Assembly (NCBI RefSeq): GCF_014646675.1 | Contig: NZ_BMNS01000008.1 | Location: forward strand, 66,910 to 130,909 | DNA: 64,000 nucleotides | Direction of reading: 5' to 3' | DNA from: Lutibacter litoralis | GTDB taxonomy: Bacteria > Bacteroidota > Bacteroidia > Flavobacteriales > Flavobacteriaceae | Shown here: positions 52,058 to 61,358 of the stretch, one piece after another | How the letters are laid out: every line of letters begins with the position of its first letter | Numbering within the stretch: the stretch's first letter is position 1 | Made by a program: the position numbers and the translations under genes | The notes under the pieces: generated by a model | Databases searched by the model: none | The model's input: only the letters and a program-made list of their open reading frames with translations | What the model was told of the DNA's origin: nothing

Positions 52058-54904
52058 ATGAGAACTGATTCTTTTGTTTTAAGACACGTAGGCCCTCGTG
52101 AAAACGAGATAGATGATATGGTAAAAACTATTGGAGTAACTTCTGTAGATGAGTTAATAGATAAAACCATTCCTGCCGATATTAGATTGGCCAACAACCT
52201 TAATTTACCAAAAGCAATGAGCGAATATGAATATATGTTTCATATTCAAGAACTTGCAACTAAAAATAAAATGTTTAAAAATTACATTGGTTTAGGGTAC
52301 CACCCTACAATCTTGCCAGGCGTAATTCAACGTAATGTCTTAGAAAACCCAGGTTGGTATACTGCTTATACTCCTTATCAGGCAGAAATAGCTCAAGGCC
52401 GTTTAGAAGCTCTATTAAACTACCAAACTATGGTAAGTGAATTAACAGGTATGGAATTGGCAAATGCATCTCTATTAGATGAAGGAACTGCAGCTGGTGA
52501 AGCAATGTTAATGTTATTAAATACCAGATCGAGAGACAAAAAAAAGGCAAATGCTTTAAAGTTTTTTGTTTCTGATGAAGTATTACCTCAAACAATTGAT
52601 GTTCTTAAAACAAGAGCTAATCCTTTAGAAATTGAATTGGTTTTTGGTGATCATACAACTTTTGAATTTACTGAGGAATTTTACGGAGGAATTATACAAT
52701 ACCCTGCAAAAAATGGACAAATTTATAATTATACTTCATTTGTAAAAAAAGCAACAAACGTAGATGCTAAAATTGTTGTCGCAGCTGACTTATTAAGCTT
52801 ATCATTATTAACACCTCCAGGAGAATGGGGAGCAGATGTAGTTATAGGGACTACACAACGTTTTGGAATCCCAATGGGCTATGGAGGTCCGCATGCTGGT
52901 TATTTTGCCACAAAAGAAACCTACAAAAGAAATATACCTGGTAGAATTATTGGAGTTACACAAGATAAAGATGGCAACAGAGCTTTACGTATGGCATTGC
53001 AGACACGTGAGCAACATATTAAACGTGAAAAAGCAACTTCAAATATATGTACTGCGCAAGTACTTTTAGCTGTTATGGCGGGTATGTATGGAGTATTTCA
53101 TGGACCAAAAGGGTTGACATATATCGCAAATAAAATTCAAAATTTAACTGCTACTCTAAATAAAGGTCTAGCAACATTAAATATCAAACAACAAAATTCT
53201 GTATTTTTTGATACACTATTAGTTGAAGTTTCAAGTGCTTCAAAAGTGAAAGAAGTCGCAGAAAAAAACTGTGTTAATTTCTATTATCCATCAAGTAAAA
53301 CTATTAGCATTTCAATAAACGAAACAAGTTCTATTGAAGATATAAATCAAATTTTAGAAATTCTAGCTGAAGCTGAAGGAAAACAATCAATTTCAATAAA
53401 TACAATTGAAGAAAATTCATTACCAAGAAACTTAGAACGAACTTCTAAATTTATGATAAATGAAGTTTTTGAAGACTACCATTCAGAAACCGAGTTAATG
53501 AGATATATTAAGAAATTAGAGCGTAAAGATTTATCCTTAAATCACTCTATGATTTCTTTAGGTTCTTGTACCATGAAATTAAATGCTGCAACTGAAATGC
53601 TGCCTTTAAGTTGGCCAAATTGGGGTGTTATGCATCCTTTTGTTCCAATAGAACAAGCGCAGGGTTACCAAGAAGTTATAAAAGGATTGGAAATTGCTTT
53701 AAATGAAATCACTGGTTTTTATGCTACTTCTTTGCAGCCAAATTCTGGCGCCTCAGGTGAATATGCTGGTTTGTTAGTTATTAAAGCCTATCACGAATCC
53801 AGAGGAGAAAATCATAGAAATATTTGTATTATTCCTGCTTCTGCACATGGAACAAATCCTGCGTCTGCAGTAATGGCCGGGATGAAAGTAGTAGTTACAA
53901 AATCAACTGAAAAAGGAAATATTGATTTAGATGATTTAAGAGAAAAAGCAAATCTTCATAAAAATAATTTAGCTGCCTTAATGGTTACTTACCCCTCAAC
54001 GCACGGAGTTTTTGAAAGTACTATTAAAGAAATTACAGACATTATTCACGAACGTGGTGGACAAGTTTATATGGATGGTGCAAATATGAATGCACAAGTT
54101 GGATTAACAAACCCTGCAACTATTGGTGCCGATGTTTGTCACTTAAATTTACACAAAACTTTTGCCATTCCACATGGAGGTGGTGGACCAGGAGTTGGAC
54201 CTATTTGTGTAGTTAAACATTTAGCTCCTTTTTTACCTTCAAACCCAATAATTCCAACAGGTGGAAAAACACCTATTACGGCAATTTCTTCAGCTCCTTG
54301 GGGATCGGCATTAGTATTACTTATTTCTTACAGTTATATAAAAATGTTGGGAACTGGTGGTTTAAAAGAGGCAACAATAAAAGCTATCTTAAATGCAAAT
54401 TATATTAAGGCACGTTTAGAAAAACAATATGATATCCTTTATACTGGTGAAAATGGCTTTGCAGCACATGAAATGATTGTCGATTTTAGAAAATTTAAAG
54501 AAAAAGGTATTGAAGTTACAGATGTAGCAAAAAGATTAATGGATTACGGTTACCATGCTCCAACAGTATCATTCCCAGTTGCTGGAACTTTAATGATAGA
54601 ACCAACCGAAAGTGAAAATAAAGCAGAGTTAGATCGTTTTTGCGATGCGTTAATAAGTATAAAAAGTGAAATTGATGCGATGGAAAGTGGGGACACAAAT
54701 TCAGCACTTAAAAATTCTCCACATACGCAAGAAATGTTAACGGCAGATGAATGGAACTATCCTTACACACGCCAACAAGCTGCATTTCCTTTGCCTTATG
54801 TTAAAGAAAATAAATTTTGGCCTTCAGTAAGACGCGTGGATGATGCTTATGGAGACAGAAACTTAATTTGTTCATGCAATCCTATTGAAGATTATATGGA
54901 TTAA
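52058..54904 (+). CDS. gcvP: Glycine dehydrogenase (decarboxylating), P protein
   Basis: 948-residue full-length P protein of the glycine cleavage system, decarboxylating glycine onto lipoyl-H protein. N-terminal VLRHVGPRENEID and the first half (YHPTILPGVIQRNVLENPGWYTAYTPYQAE... conserved) are followed by the C-terminal half with MISLGSCTMKLNAATEM, ATSLQPNSGASGEYAGL and the PLP-lysine segment NLHKTFAIPHGGGGPG near residue 707. The C-terminal VDDAYGDRNLICSC is normal. Single-chain form, unlike the split gcvPA/gcvPB type. It stands alone with its own promoter and a terminator downstream; gcvT and gcvH are not in the window. Confidence 0.97.
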   Translation: MRTDSFVLRHVGPRENEIDDMVKTIGVTSVDELIDKTIPADIRLANNLNLPKAMSEYEYMFHIQELATKNKMFKNYIGLGYHPTILPGVIQRNVLENPGWYTAYTPYQAEIAQGRLEALLNYQTMVSELTGMELANASLLDEGTAAGEAMLMLLNTRSRDKKKANALKFFVSDEVLPQTIDVLKTRANPLEIELVFGDHTTFEFTEEFYGGIIQYPAKNGQIYNYTSFVKKATNVDAKIVVAADLLSLSLLTPPGEWGADVVIGTTQRFGIPMGYGGPHAGYFATKETYKRNIPGRIIGVTQDKDGNRALRMALQTREQHIKREKATSNICTAQVLLAVMAGMYGVFHGPKGLTYIANKIQNLTATLNKGLATLNIKQQNSVFFDTLLVEVSSASKVKEVAEKNCVNFYYPSSKTISISINETSSIEDINQILEILAEAEGKQSISINTIEENSLPRNLERTSKFMINEVFEDYHSETELMRYIKKLERKDLSLNHSMISLGSCTMKLNAATEMLPLSWPNWGVMHPFVPIEQAQGYQEVIKGLEIALNEITGFYATSLQPNSGASGEYAGLLVIKAYHESRGENHRNICIIPASAHGTNPASAVMAGMKVVVTKSTEKGNIDLDDLREKANLHKNNLAALMVTYPSTHGVFESTIKEITDIIHERGGQVYMDGANMNAQVGLTNPATIGADVCHLNLHKTFAIPHGGGGPGVGPICVVKHLAPFLPSNPIIPTGGKTPITAISSAPWGSALVLLISYSYIKMLGTGGLKEATIKAILNANYIKARLEKQYDILYTGENGFAAHEMIVDFRKFKEKGIEVTDVAKRLMDYGYHAPTVSFPVAGTLMIEPTESENKAELDRFCDALISIKSEIDAMESGDTNSALKNSPHTQEMLTADEWNYPYTRQQAAFPLPYVKENKFWPSVRRVDDAYGDRNLICSCNPIEDYMD

Positions 54905-54933
54905 TTATACTTTAATTATTACATTTTGTGAAT

Positions 54934-54972
54934 AAAAATAAAGGCCTCAGAAAATCTAGAGGCTTTTATTTT
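54934..54972 (+). terminator. Terminator after gcvP
   Basis: A stem of about 14 bp (arms 54934-54948 and 54959-54972, GAGGC core) with a 10-base loop, flanked by an A-run and a T-rich tract, 30 bp after the gcvP stop. Confidence 0.75.
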
Positions 54973-55128
54973 ATAGAAAAAACTTGATTAAAATTATGGT
55001 TTTCAAAAAAAAGCTATAATTTTAACTACAAAATCCTAACAAAATTCGTATTAATTTAATAATTGTTATTTCGAAAACATTATAGTAAAAAATAGTTGAA
55101 CATATTTTTATACTAATCAGCAAAATAG

Positions 55129-55136
55129 TACTTTTG
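55129..55136 (+). promoter_or_regulatory. -7 box for pdhA-pdhC (TACTTTTG)
   Basis: A consensus box 33 bp before the chosen pdhA ATG at 55170. The alternative start at 55134 is a TTG inside this box, which argues against it. Confidence 0.65.
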
Positions 55137-55169
55137 CATTTCGATATAAATTTAATATCTCAATCAGAA

Positions 55170-56162
55170 ATGAAAAAAATAACGAAAGAAACTTATATCA
55201 ATTGGTATAAGGATATGCTATTTTGGAGAAAATTTGAAGATAAATTAGCCGCTTTATATATTCAACAAAAAGTGAGAGGTTTTCTACATTTATACAATGG
55301 TCAAGAAGCAGTTTTAGCTGGTGCTTTGCATGTAATGAAGGAAAACGATAAAATGATAACAGCTTACCGTAACCATGTGCAACCAATTGGTTTAGGAGTA
55401 GATCCTAAAAGAATTATGGCAGAATTGTTAGGAAAAGTAACCGGAACTTCGAAAGGTATGGGAGGTTCTATGCATATTTTTTCTCCTGAGCATAATTTTT
55501 ATGGTGGTCACGGAATTGTTGGAGGTCAAATTCCTTTAGGTGCTGGATTAGCTTTTGCAGATAAATACTTCGAAAGAGATGGTGTTACATTAACTTATTT
55601 TGGAGATGGCGCTGCACGTCAAGGTTCTTTACATGAAACTTTTAATATGGCAATCAACTGGAAATTACCGGTAGTTTTTATATGTGAAAACAACGGTTAT
55701 GCTATGGGAACTTCAGTAGAAAGAACTGCAAACCACGAAGATATTTGGAAATTAGGTTTAGGATACGAAATGCCATGTGGACCTGTTGATGGAATGAATC
55801 CTGTTAAAGTTGCTGAAGCTATGGAAGAAGCTATTGAACGTGCAAGAAGAGGTGACGGACCAACACTTTTAGATATCAAAACCTATAGATATAGAGGGCA
55901 TTCAATGAGTGATGCTCAACATTATAGAACAAAAGAAGAAGTAAACGAGTACCGTAAAATTGATCCTATTACACAGGTTTTAGAAGTTATTAAAACTAAA
56001 AAGTATGCAACGGATGCTCAAATTAAAGCTTGGGATAAAGAAGTAAAAGACAAAGTTGAAGAATGTCAAAAATTTGCTGAAGAATCTTCATATCCAGAAG
56101 CTCAACAATTATATGACATGGTATACGAACAAGAAGATTACCCTTTTTTAAAACATAGATAA
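55170..56162 (+). CDS. pdhA: Pyruvate dehydrogenase E1 subunit alpha
   Basis: 330-residue E1-alpha subunit of the pyruvate dehydrogenase complex, which decarboxylates pyruvate on thiamine diphosphate. The chosen start is the ATG at 55170 (MKKITKETYINWYKDML). The TPP motif GDGAARQG...ENNGYAMGTS (near 160-195) and the phosphorylation-loop-like YRYRGHSMSD are intact. E1-beta (pdhB) is not adjacent; in this gene order pdhA is directly followed by pdhC with no gap (stop at 56160-56162), a known Bacteroidota arrangement. It is under the promoter at 55129. Confidence 0.94.
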   Translation: MKKITKETYINWYKDMLFWRKFEDKLAALYIQQKVRGFLHLYNGQEAVLAGALHVMKENDKMITAYRNHVQPIGLGVDPKRIMAELLGKVTGTSKGMGGSMHIFSPEHNFYGGHGIVGGQIPLGAGLAFADKYFERDGVTLTYFGDGAARQGSLHETFNMAINWKLPVVFICENNGYAMGTSVERTANHEDIWKLGLGYEMPCGPVDGMNPVKVAEAMEEAIERARRGDGPTLLDIKTYRYRGHSMSDAQHYRTKEEVNEYRKIDPITQVLEVIKTKKYATDAQIKAWDKEVKDKVEECQKFAEESSYPEAQQLYDMVYEQEDYPFLKHR

Positions 56163-57437
56163 ATGGCAGAAATAATTACAATGCCACGTTTAAGTGATAC
56201 AATGACTGAAGGAGTTGTAGCACAGTGGTTAAAGAAAGTTGGAGATAGTGTTTCAGAAGGCGACATATTAGCTGAAATTGAAACTGATAAAGCAACCATG
56301 GAGTTTGAATCTTTTAATGAAGGAACGCTTTTATATATTGGTTTGCAAAATGGCGAAACTGCACCTGTTGATTCGTTGTTGGCTATTATTGGAGAAGAAG
56401 GCGAAGACGTTGATGCTATTGTTAAAGAATTTAAGGCTAATGCTCCAAAACAAGACAGTGCTCCTGAAAAAAAAGAAGAAACTACAAAGCCTTCTACTCC
56501 TGAAACTAAGACAACAGAAGTTGCTGCCGAACTTGTAGCGCCTGCAACACAAAGTGCGGCAGTGCAACAACCAGTTGTAAACACAGGTAAAGTTGTTGCT
56601 TCTCCCCTTGCAAGAAAGATTGCTTCAGAAAAAGGAATAAACTTATCACACGTTGCTGGAACAGGTGAAAATGGTCGCGTTATAAAACGTGATATTGAGA
56701 ATTATGTTCCTGTTTCTAACGCTCCTGCTCCCGTTTCAGCAATGGCCTTAAGTGAAGAAAGTTTTGAAGAGACTACGAACTCTCAAATGCGCAAGACTAT
56801 TGCACGTAGATTAGGAGAATCTAAATTTACGGCTCCACATTATTATTTAATGTTAGAAATTAACATGGATAATGCTATTGCATCTCGTAAAGTAATTAAT
56901 GAAATTCCTGATATTAAAGTTTCATTTAACGATATGGTTGTAAAAGCAAGTGCGATGGCTCTTAAAAAACATCCACAAGTTAATTCTCAATGGTTTGATG
57001 ACAGAACACGTGTTAATCACCACGTAAATGTTGGTGTTGCTGTTGCTGTTGAAGATGGCTTATTAGTTCCTGTAATTCCTTTTACAGATCAAAAAAGTTT
57101 AACACAAATTGGTGCTGAAGTAAAAGACAAAGCTATTAAGGCGAAAACTAAAAAGTTAACTCCTGCAGAAATGGAAGGAAGTACTTTCACAGTTTCTAAT
57201 CTTGGTATGTTTGGTATTTCTGAATTCACTTCAATTATAAATCAGCCGAATTCAGCTATTTTATCTGTTGGTGCAATTATTGAAAAACCAGTAGTAAAGA
57301 ATGGTGAAATTGTAGTTGGAAATACTATGAAAGTAACTTTAGCATGCGACCATAGAACTGTTGACGGTGCTACTGGTGCTGCATTTTTACAAACATTAAA
57401 ACAATATATTGAAAACCCTGTTACTATGTTAGCATAG
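56163..57437 (+). CDS. pdhC: Dihydrolipoamide acetyltransferase, pyruvate dehydrogenase E2
   Basis: 424-residue E2 with a lipoyl domain (residues 1-78, lipoyl Lys in ETDKATMEFE near 41), a Glu/Lys/Thr-rich linker (about 95-130), a peripheral-subunit-binding domain (SPLARKIASEKGI...GTGENGRVIKRDI, near 143-180) and a catalytic domain ending with HRTVDGATGAAF, which has the intact HxxxDG catalytic motif. It accepts acetyl groups from E1 and passes them to CoA. It directly follows pdhA. It differs clearly from the other E2 at 16591, where the Asp of the motif is Asn. Confidence 0.95.
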   Translation: MAEIITMPRLSDTMTEGVVAQWLKKVGDSVSEGDILAEIETDKATMEFESFNEGTLLYIGLQNGETAPVDSLLAIIGEEGEDVDAIVKEFKANAPKQDSAPEKKEETTKPSTPETKTTEVAAELVAPATQSAAVQQPVVNTGKVVASPLARKIASEKGINLSHVAGTGENGRVIKRDIENYVPVSNAPAPVSAMALSEESFEETTNSQMRKTIARRLGESKFTAPHYYLMLEINMDNAIASRKVINEIPDIKVSFNDMVVKASAMALKKHPQVNSQWFDDRTRVNHHVNVGVAVAVEDGLLVPVIPFTDQKSLTQIGAEVKDKAIKAKTKKLTPAEMEGSTFTVSNLGMFGISEFTSIINQPNSAILSVGAIIEKPVVKNGEIVVGNTMKVTLACDHRTVDGATGAAFLQTLKQYIENPVTMLA

Positions 57438-57459
57438 TTTAAGATGGTTTTAAAATTTT

Positions 57460-57495
57460 AAAAACCCAATACAATTTCTATTGTATTGGGTTTTT
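57460..57495. terminator. Bidirectional terminator between pdhC and the globin gene
   Basis: A 16-bp perfect stem (57460-57475 and 57480-57495, CCCAATACAAT core) with a four-base loop and A/T runs on both sides, serving pdhC and the convergent globin gene. Confidence 0.85.
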
Positions 57496-57520
57496 TATTT
57501 TTAAATATTATTTCTTTCAA

Positions 57521-58021
57521 TTACTGTCCAATAACGGCTCCTTTCATAGAGTACAAAATATATAGCATATCTTTTTTGGTTTCTTCATCAATATTATGCT
57601 TGCTTAAAACCATTAAAATATCATCCACAGCACTCAAAAACTCTTCTTCAGTTGTATTCAATCCTTTATGAGCTGAAGGTAAATCCTTTCCAGTATAAGT
57701 TGCACCTCCACCTGTACCAGCAGACAAAAATTCTTTTACATGAGTTTTGAAACTTTCAAAATGTTCTGGATCTTCTTTTAATGGTAAAAATACATGATTA
57801 ATAACGGGATTCTCTAAATGAGCTTGAACAATACCATTAACTATAGATGAAACTCCATCTGTTCCTCCTAAGCGATCAAATAAACTAGCTTCAACAGGAT
57901 TTTCATTAACAACAACAGTCGAAGCTTCATTTGATGATTCTTGAGTATTTGGCTTCTTATTTGAACAATTAGAAACAAATACTGCCACTAATAAAATGAC
58001 AATTAATTTAATAGTTTTCAT
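57521..58021 (-). CDS. Lipoprotein truncated hemoglobin (group 1)
   Basis: 166-residue protein made of a lipoprotein signal (VSNC, Cys19), a Ser/Asn/Glu-rich spacer (20-45), and a group I truncated globin from LFDRLGGTDGVSSIV (near 47) to the end. The proximal heme-ligand His is in SAHKGL near 117. Truncated globins bind O2, NO or CO; being lipid-anchored outside the cytoplasm is unusual for this family and suggests a role in detoxification or O2 delivery in the periplasm or at the cell surface. It lies 16 bp downstream of the FAD oxidase on the same strand, so the two are one operon and may share an oxygen chemistry. Confidence 0.88.
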   Translation of the reverse strand: MKTIKLIVILLVAVFVSNCSNKKPNTQESSNEASTVVVNENPVEASLFDRLGGTDGVSSIVNGIVQAHLENPVINHVFLPLKEDPEHFESFKTHVKEFLSAGTGGGATYTGKDLPSAHKGLNTTEEEFLSAVDDILMVLSKHNIDEETKKDMLYILYSMKGAVIGQ

Positions 58022-58037
58022 ATTTCTCTTGATTTAA

Positions 58038-59429
58038 TTAGTTACTTGGTTTAATATTCTGATTTACACTAAATAAATTAGTTGGATCATACTTCTTTTT
58101 AATTTGGGTTAAACGTTTGTAATTATGTTTATAACTAGCCTTTACTCGCTCCTGACCTTCATCCATCATAAAATTTGAATAAGCCCCTCCTGATGAATAC
58201 GGGTGTAGGGCTTCCCAATACTCTTTGCACCATTTAGTTATTTTATCTGCATTTTTAGGATGTGGATCTACTCCTACAATTACTCCTGCATACTTTGCAT
58301 TTCGATATGCCCAAGGAGTATCTTCAGCACCAACTCTATTTGCTGCACCAGTAATTGGATACAAGTGCATTTGTGAAAGTGGTGTTGGAATATTTGAACC
58401 GAATTTTAAATGTTCTGCTCTAACTTCTGGTCCCAATTCATTAAAAAAATCTGCTCTCCAATACCATTGTAAACCCGGGGGCATTAATCCATCAAACAAA
58501 GTTTGAATTGAAGGGTAAGGCAGTTCTCCCACATGTTCAAAAAGTGGATTTAATTCTTTAACTTGTTTAAATAATTCATTAAATTTATCTGGATCCCCAA
58601 CATAACACCAAACAATTCCACAAAACTGTTTATTATGTAAATGCTCTGGAAAAGGTGCGCCAGGAATAATCATAGTTGCAATAAATCCATTTAATTCATC
58701 AGGAGCATTTTGAATAAACTCATGATACCACTCCATAATTTCTTCAGTTCTTTCAATAGGCCATAAAGTTGGTCCTCCGATTACAGTTTTAACGGGGTGT
58801 GCTTGAAATTTAAACGATGTCACAATCCCAAAATTCCCACCGCCTCCTCTAATTGCCCAAAACAAATCAGAATTTTGATTTTTATTAACTGTAACAAAAG
58901 AGCCATCTGCTAGAACCATATCAGCTTCTAACAAATTATCAATAGTCAAACCATATTTTCTAGATAGATGACCAACTCCACCTCCAAGAGTTAAACCTCC
59001 TACACCTGTTGTAGAAATAATGCCCGCTGGTACAGCTAATCCAAATGGATGCGTTGCATGGTCAACCTCACCCCATATATTACCTCCTCCTACTCTAACT
59101 GTATTATTAGAAGTATCTACACGAACATTTTTTATTCCAGATAAATCAATAACTAAACCTTCATCACACAATCCTAATCCACCTCCATTATGCCCTCCAC
59201 CTCTAACTGCTATTAATAATTTATTTTCTCTTCCAAAGTTTACTGAAGCAATTACATCCGCAACATCAACACACATTGCAAACATACCAGGATGTTTATC
59301 TATCATTCCATTATAAACTTTACGCGTTTCATTATAGTCAGCATCTGTAGGCTTAACTATTCTTCCTCTTAATTTAGAATTAAATTCTTCCATAATAGAA
59401 GTACTTAGGTTGTTCATTAAATTTGACAT
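58038..59429 (-). CDS. BBE-type FAD-binding oxidoreductase
   Basis: 463-residue FAD-linked oxidase of the VAO/berberine-bridge type. The FAD-binding half has the covalent His site RGGGHNGGGLGL (near 75), LSGIKNVRVD and a GVGGLTLGGGVGHLSRKYGL loop. This loop lacks the second Cys used for bicovalent flavin in some relatives, so a single His link is likely. The C-terminal BBE segment YDPTNLFSVNQNIKPSN is present. It has no signal peptide, so it should act in the cytosol, oxidising an alcohol, sugar or aromatic substrate with O2 as acceptor. The substrate is unknown. It is co-oriented with the lipoprotein globin. Confidence 0.9.
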   Translation of the reverse strand: MSNLMNNLSTSIMEEFNSKLRGRIVKPTDADYNETRKVYNGMIDKHPGMFAMCVDVADVIASVNFGRENKLLIAVRGGGHNGGGLGLCDEGLVIDLSGIKNVRVDTSNNTVRVGGGNIWGEVDHATHPFGLAVPAGIISTTGVGGLTLGGGVGHLSRKYGLTIDNLLEADMVLADGSFVTVNKNQNSDLFWAIRGGGGNFGIVTSFKFQAHPVKTVIGGPTLWPIERTEEIMEWYHEFIQNAPDELNGFIATMIIPGAPFPEHLHNKQFCGIVWCYVGDPDKFNELFKQVKELNPLFEHVGELPYPSIQTLFDGLMPPGLQWYWRADFFNELGPEVRAEHLKFGSNIPTPLSQMHLYPITGAANRVGAEDTPWAYRNAKYAGVIVGVDPHPKNADKITKWCKEYWEALHPYSSGGAYSNFMMDEGQERVKASYKHNYKRLTQIKKKYDPTNLFSVNQNIKPSN

Positions 59430-59753
59430 ACTCTTTATTTTTTTAGTTAATAATTATTTATTTTAAAGGGTTTTCAGACTTAAATTCTAATTTTAGGCGC
59501 CTATTTATATTTTCAATTGTTAATTTAGCTATTTATATAAATTATGGGTTTAAAAAATTTAACTTATTATATCGCAACCTATTTAGTTGTTTTTTTGGGG
59601 AGTTCCACAATTAAACGGTTTTTACAATCTTCAAAAAAATATAGATTGCACTTCTTTTTAATCAGTCACAATTTAGAAAGATAGCATGATAATTAATTGA
59701 ACAATTCGTTCAAAAAACAATAATTTTAAACCATTAAGTCGTTTTAACGGAAA
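59430..59753. other. Intergenic space between FAD oxidase and AraC-type regulator
   Basis: 324 bp with no gene, RNA or clear -7 box on either strand. It holds the 10-bp palindrome TAGGCGCCTA (near 59493) and, near 59698-59712, TTGAAC-N5-GTTCAA, a short hairpin that may end the upstream regulator's transcript on the minus strand. Confidence 0.45.
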
Positions 59754-60860
59754 TTAGATTATATGTTGCTGAATATATCGTGAAGGAAGTACTCCGTATT
59801 TTTCGAAAAAACATTTAGAAAAGTAAGCAGGGCTATTAAAACCGGATTCATAAGCTATTTCGGATATATTTCCTTTTTGTTTATGAAGTAAATCTAATGC
59901 TCTGTGCAACCTAAACTCTTTAATAAAACTATTTGGTGATTTACCTGTTAGATTTATTAATTTCCGATATAGTTGCGATTTACTATAGCCTAAATCTTTA
60001 CTAAAATTAGTAACATTAAAACTTGGCTTATGCCAAATCTCTTCAATATAATCCATTAAGTGATTAAGAAATTTTTCTTCTGAAGGTTTCAATGTTCTTA
60101 TTAATTTTTTATCTATAGTTATATTTCTATTTTCACTTTCATACAACGCTCTTACTTCAGACGAAATAATTAATTGTTCTTTAGTAACTTCACACATTCG
60201 TGTAGTAATTGTGATTGCTTCTTCAAATAAATTATTCTTATTAGTAACGGGAATTCCAGAACCTAAAGCTATTTTTAACTTACGACTTTCTGTATCAAAT
60301 TTTGGGGTAACATATTTAAATTTGTATTGAATTTTTAATGCACTTAATACCGCATCCGTTACAGATTTAAAGGAAACTAAATAACTATTATTATTATTTT
60401 TCACAATTCTTCCATTAAATTTCTTCAATGTTTTTAAAACACTATTATGAAATTTTTGATAAAATACACTAAACTGATTTCCTTCTAATCTATTTAAATA
60501 ATTACTGGTTTCTATTACCATTATTACCCTAAAAGCAGGATCATTAATAATATTAAGCTTAGTATCTTTTGCTTTTTCAGGGTCTTCGATTCTTCCTAAA
60601 AAAGATTCAACTATATTTTTATCTACTTCAATAATATCATGTGGATATTCTCCATGAACATGGTCATGCATATCTTGTATTGCCTTTTTATTTGGAGCCT
60701 CAATTAAACAAAATGCAGTATTTCTATTTTCATCACACCAATAAGTCATTCCTTTACATCCATATAGATGCTCAACTTTTAAATCTTCTTGATGCATTTG
60801 AGCTACATGCTCTGCTTTAATCTCTTTTGGGATATCGTGACGATCCATATATATTGGCAT
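59754..60860 (-). CDS. AraC-type regulator fused to DUF4242 and degenerate cyclase-like domains
   Basis: 368-residue protein with three parts. Residues about 1-88 resemble the DUF4242 (SCO4226 nickel-binding-like) ferredoxin-type fold (PIYMDRHDIPKEIKAEHVAQ, CDENRNTAFCLIEAPN). Residues about 108-210 have the layout of a class III nucleotide-cyclase domain (FNGRIVKNNNNSYLVSFKSV, GSGIPVTNK) without the metal-binding Asp pair, so it probably senses rather than catalyses. Residues about 265-368 are an AraC/XylS helix-turn-helix (FSKDLGYSKSQLYRKLINL, ISEIAYESGFNSPAYFSKCF). It is upstream of the FAD oxidase and globin on the same strand, separated by 324 bp, and likely regulates them or itself. The ligand is unknown. 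Confidence 0.75.
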   Translation of the reverse strand: MPIYMDRHDIPKEIKAEHVAQMHQEDLKVEHLYGCKGMTYWCDENRNTAFCLIEAPNKKAIQDMHDHVHGEYPHDIIEVDKNIVESFLGRIEDPEKAKDTKLNIINDPAFRVIMVIETSNYLNRLEGNQFSVFYQKFHNSVLKTLKKFNGRIVKNNNNSYLVSFKSVTDAVLSALKIQYKFKYVTPKFDTESRKLKIALGSGIPVTNKNNLFEEAITITTRMCEVTKEQLIISSEVRALYESENRNITIDKKLIRTLKPSEEKFLNHLMDYIEEIWHKPSFNVTNFSKDLGYSKSQLYRKLINLTGKSPNSFIKEFRLHRALDLLHKQKGNISEIAYESGFNSPAYFSKCFFEKYGVLPSRYIQQHII

Positions 60861-60938
60861 AGTTAGTTTTTCTCTACAAGATAAACATTTTTTATGAAAT
60901 TATTTTAATCTACTAAAAACGAACTACATATAAACAAA

Positions 60939-60966
60939 AAAAGCCTCAACTTTCGTTGAGGCTTTT
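60939..60966 (-). terminator. Terminator after rpmE
   Basis: A 12-bp perfect stem (60939-60950 and 60955-60966, AGCCTCAAC core) with a four-base TTTC loop and a T-run on the minus strand, 22 bp after the rpmE stop. Confidence 0.85.
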
Positions 60967-60987
60967 AAATATTATTTAACTAAATGA

Positions 60988-61239
60988 CTACTTTTTAAAT
61001 TTAGCATATTTAGTTTTAAACTTGTCAATACGTCCTGCAGTATCAATTAACTTAGTTTTACCAGTGTAAAAAGGATGTGAACTCCTTGAGATCTCTAATT
61101 TTACTAAAGGATATTCAACACCATCTACATCTAAAGTTTCTTTAGTATTTACTGTTGAACGAGTTAAAAATACATCATCATTTGACATATCTTTAAATGC
61201 TACCATTCTATAATTTTCTGGGTGTATACCTTTTCTCAT
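60988..61239 (-). CDS. rpmE2: Type B ribosomal protein L31
   Basis: 83-residue ribosomal protein bL31 of the type B (zinc-independent) class. The start [20 protein letters not shown] and the conserved [26 protein letters not shown] are diagnostic. It has none of the Cys residues that bind Zn in type A L31, so it can be made and used when zinc is short. In many bacteria type B replaces type A on zinc starvation, but here it appears as an ordinary single gene with its own promoter at 61279 and terminator. Confidence 0.96.
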   Translation of the reverse strand: MRKGIHPENYRMVAFKDMSNDDVFLTRSTVNTKETLDVDGVEYPLVKLEISRSSHPFYTGKTKLIDTAGRIDKFKTKYAKFKK

Positions 61240-61278
61240 CGTAAACTCGTTTTAATGCTGTTTTTATTTTTAAGACTG

Positions 61279-61298
61279 CAAATTTAACTATATTTTTG
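61279..61298. promoter_or_regulatory. Divergent promoters of rpmE and the cyclotransferase gene
   Basis: Minus-strand TAAATTTG (61286-61279) serves rpmE, and plus-strand TATTTTTG (61291-61298) serves the glutaminyl cyclotransferase gene. The boxes are only 4 bp apart and point away from each other. The TTG start possible at 61296 lies inside the plus-strand box and is therefore rejected. Confidence 0.6.
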
Positions 61299-61358
61299 AA
61301 AATTCAAACAAATAATTTATTTTATTTACATAAAAATCTCAAATATTTAAACAAAGTT

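Noticed and set aside
55134-55169. Longer pdhA start at a TTG
   Set aside because: The TTG lies inside the consensus -7 box at 55129-55136, and the added 12 residues are not family-like. The ATG at 55170 is preferred.
56138-56584. Minus-strand ORF of 148 codons inside pdhC
   Set aside because: It is the shadow of the conserved lipoyl and linker region of pdhC, rich in Ser, Ala and Val as expected for an antisense frame.
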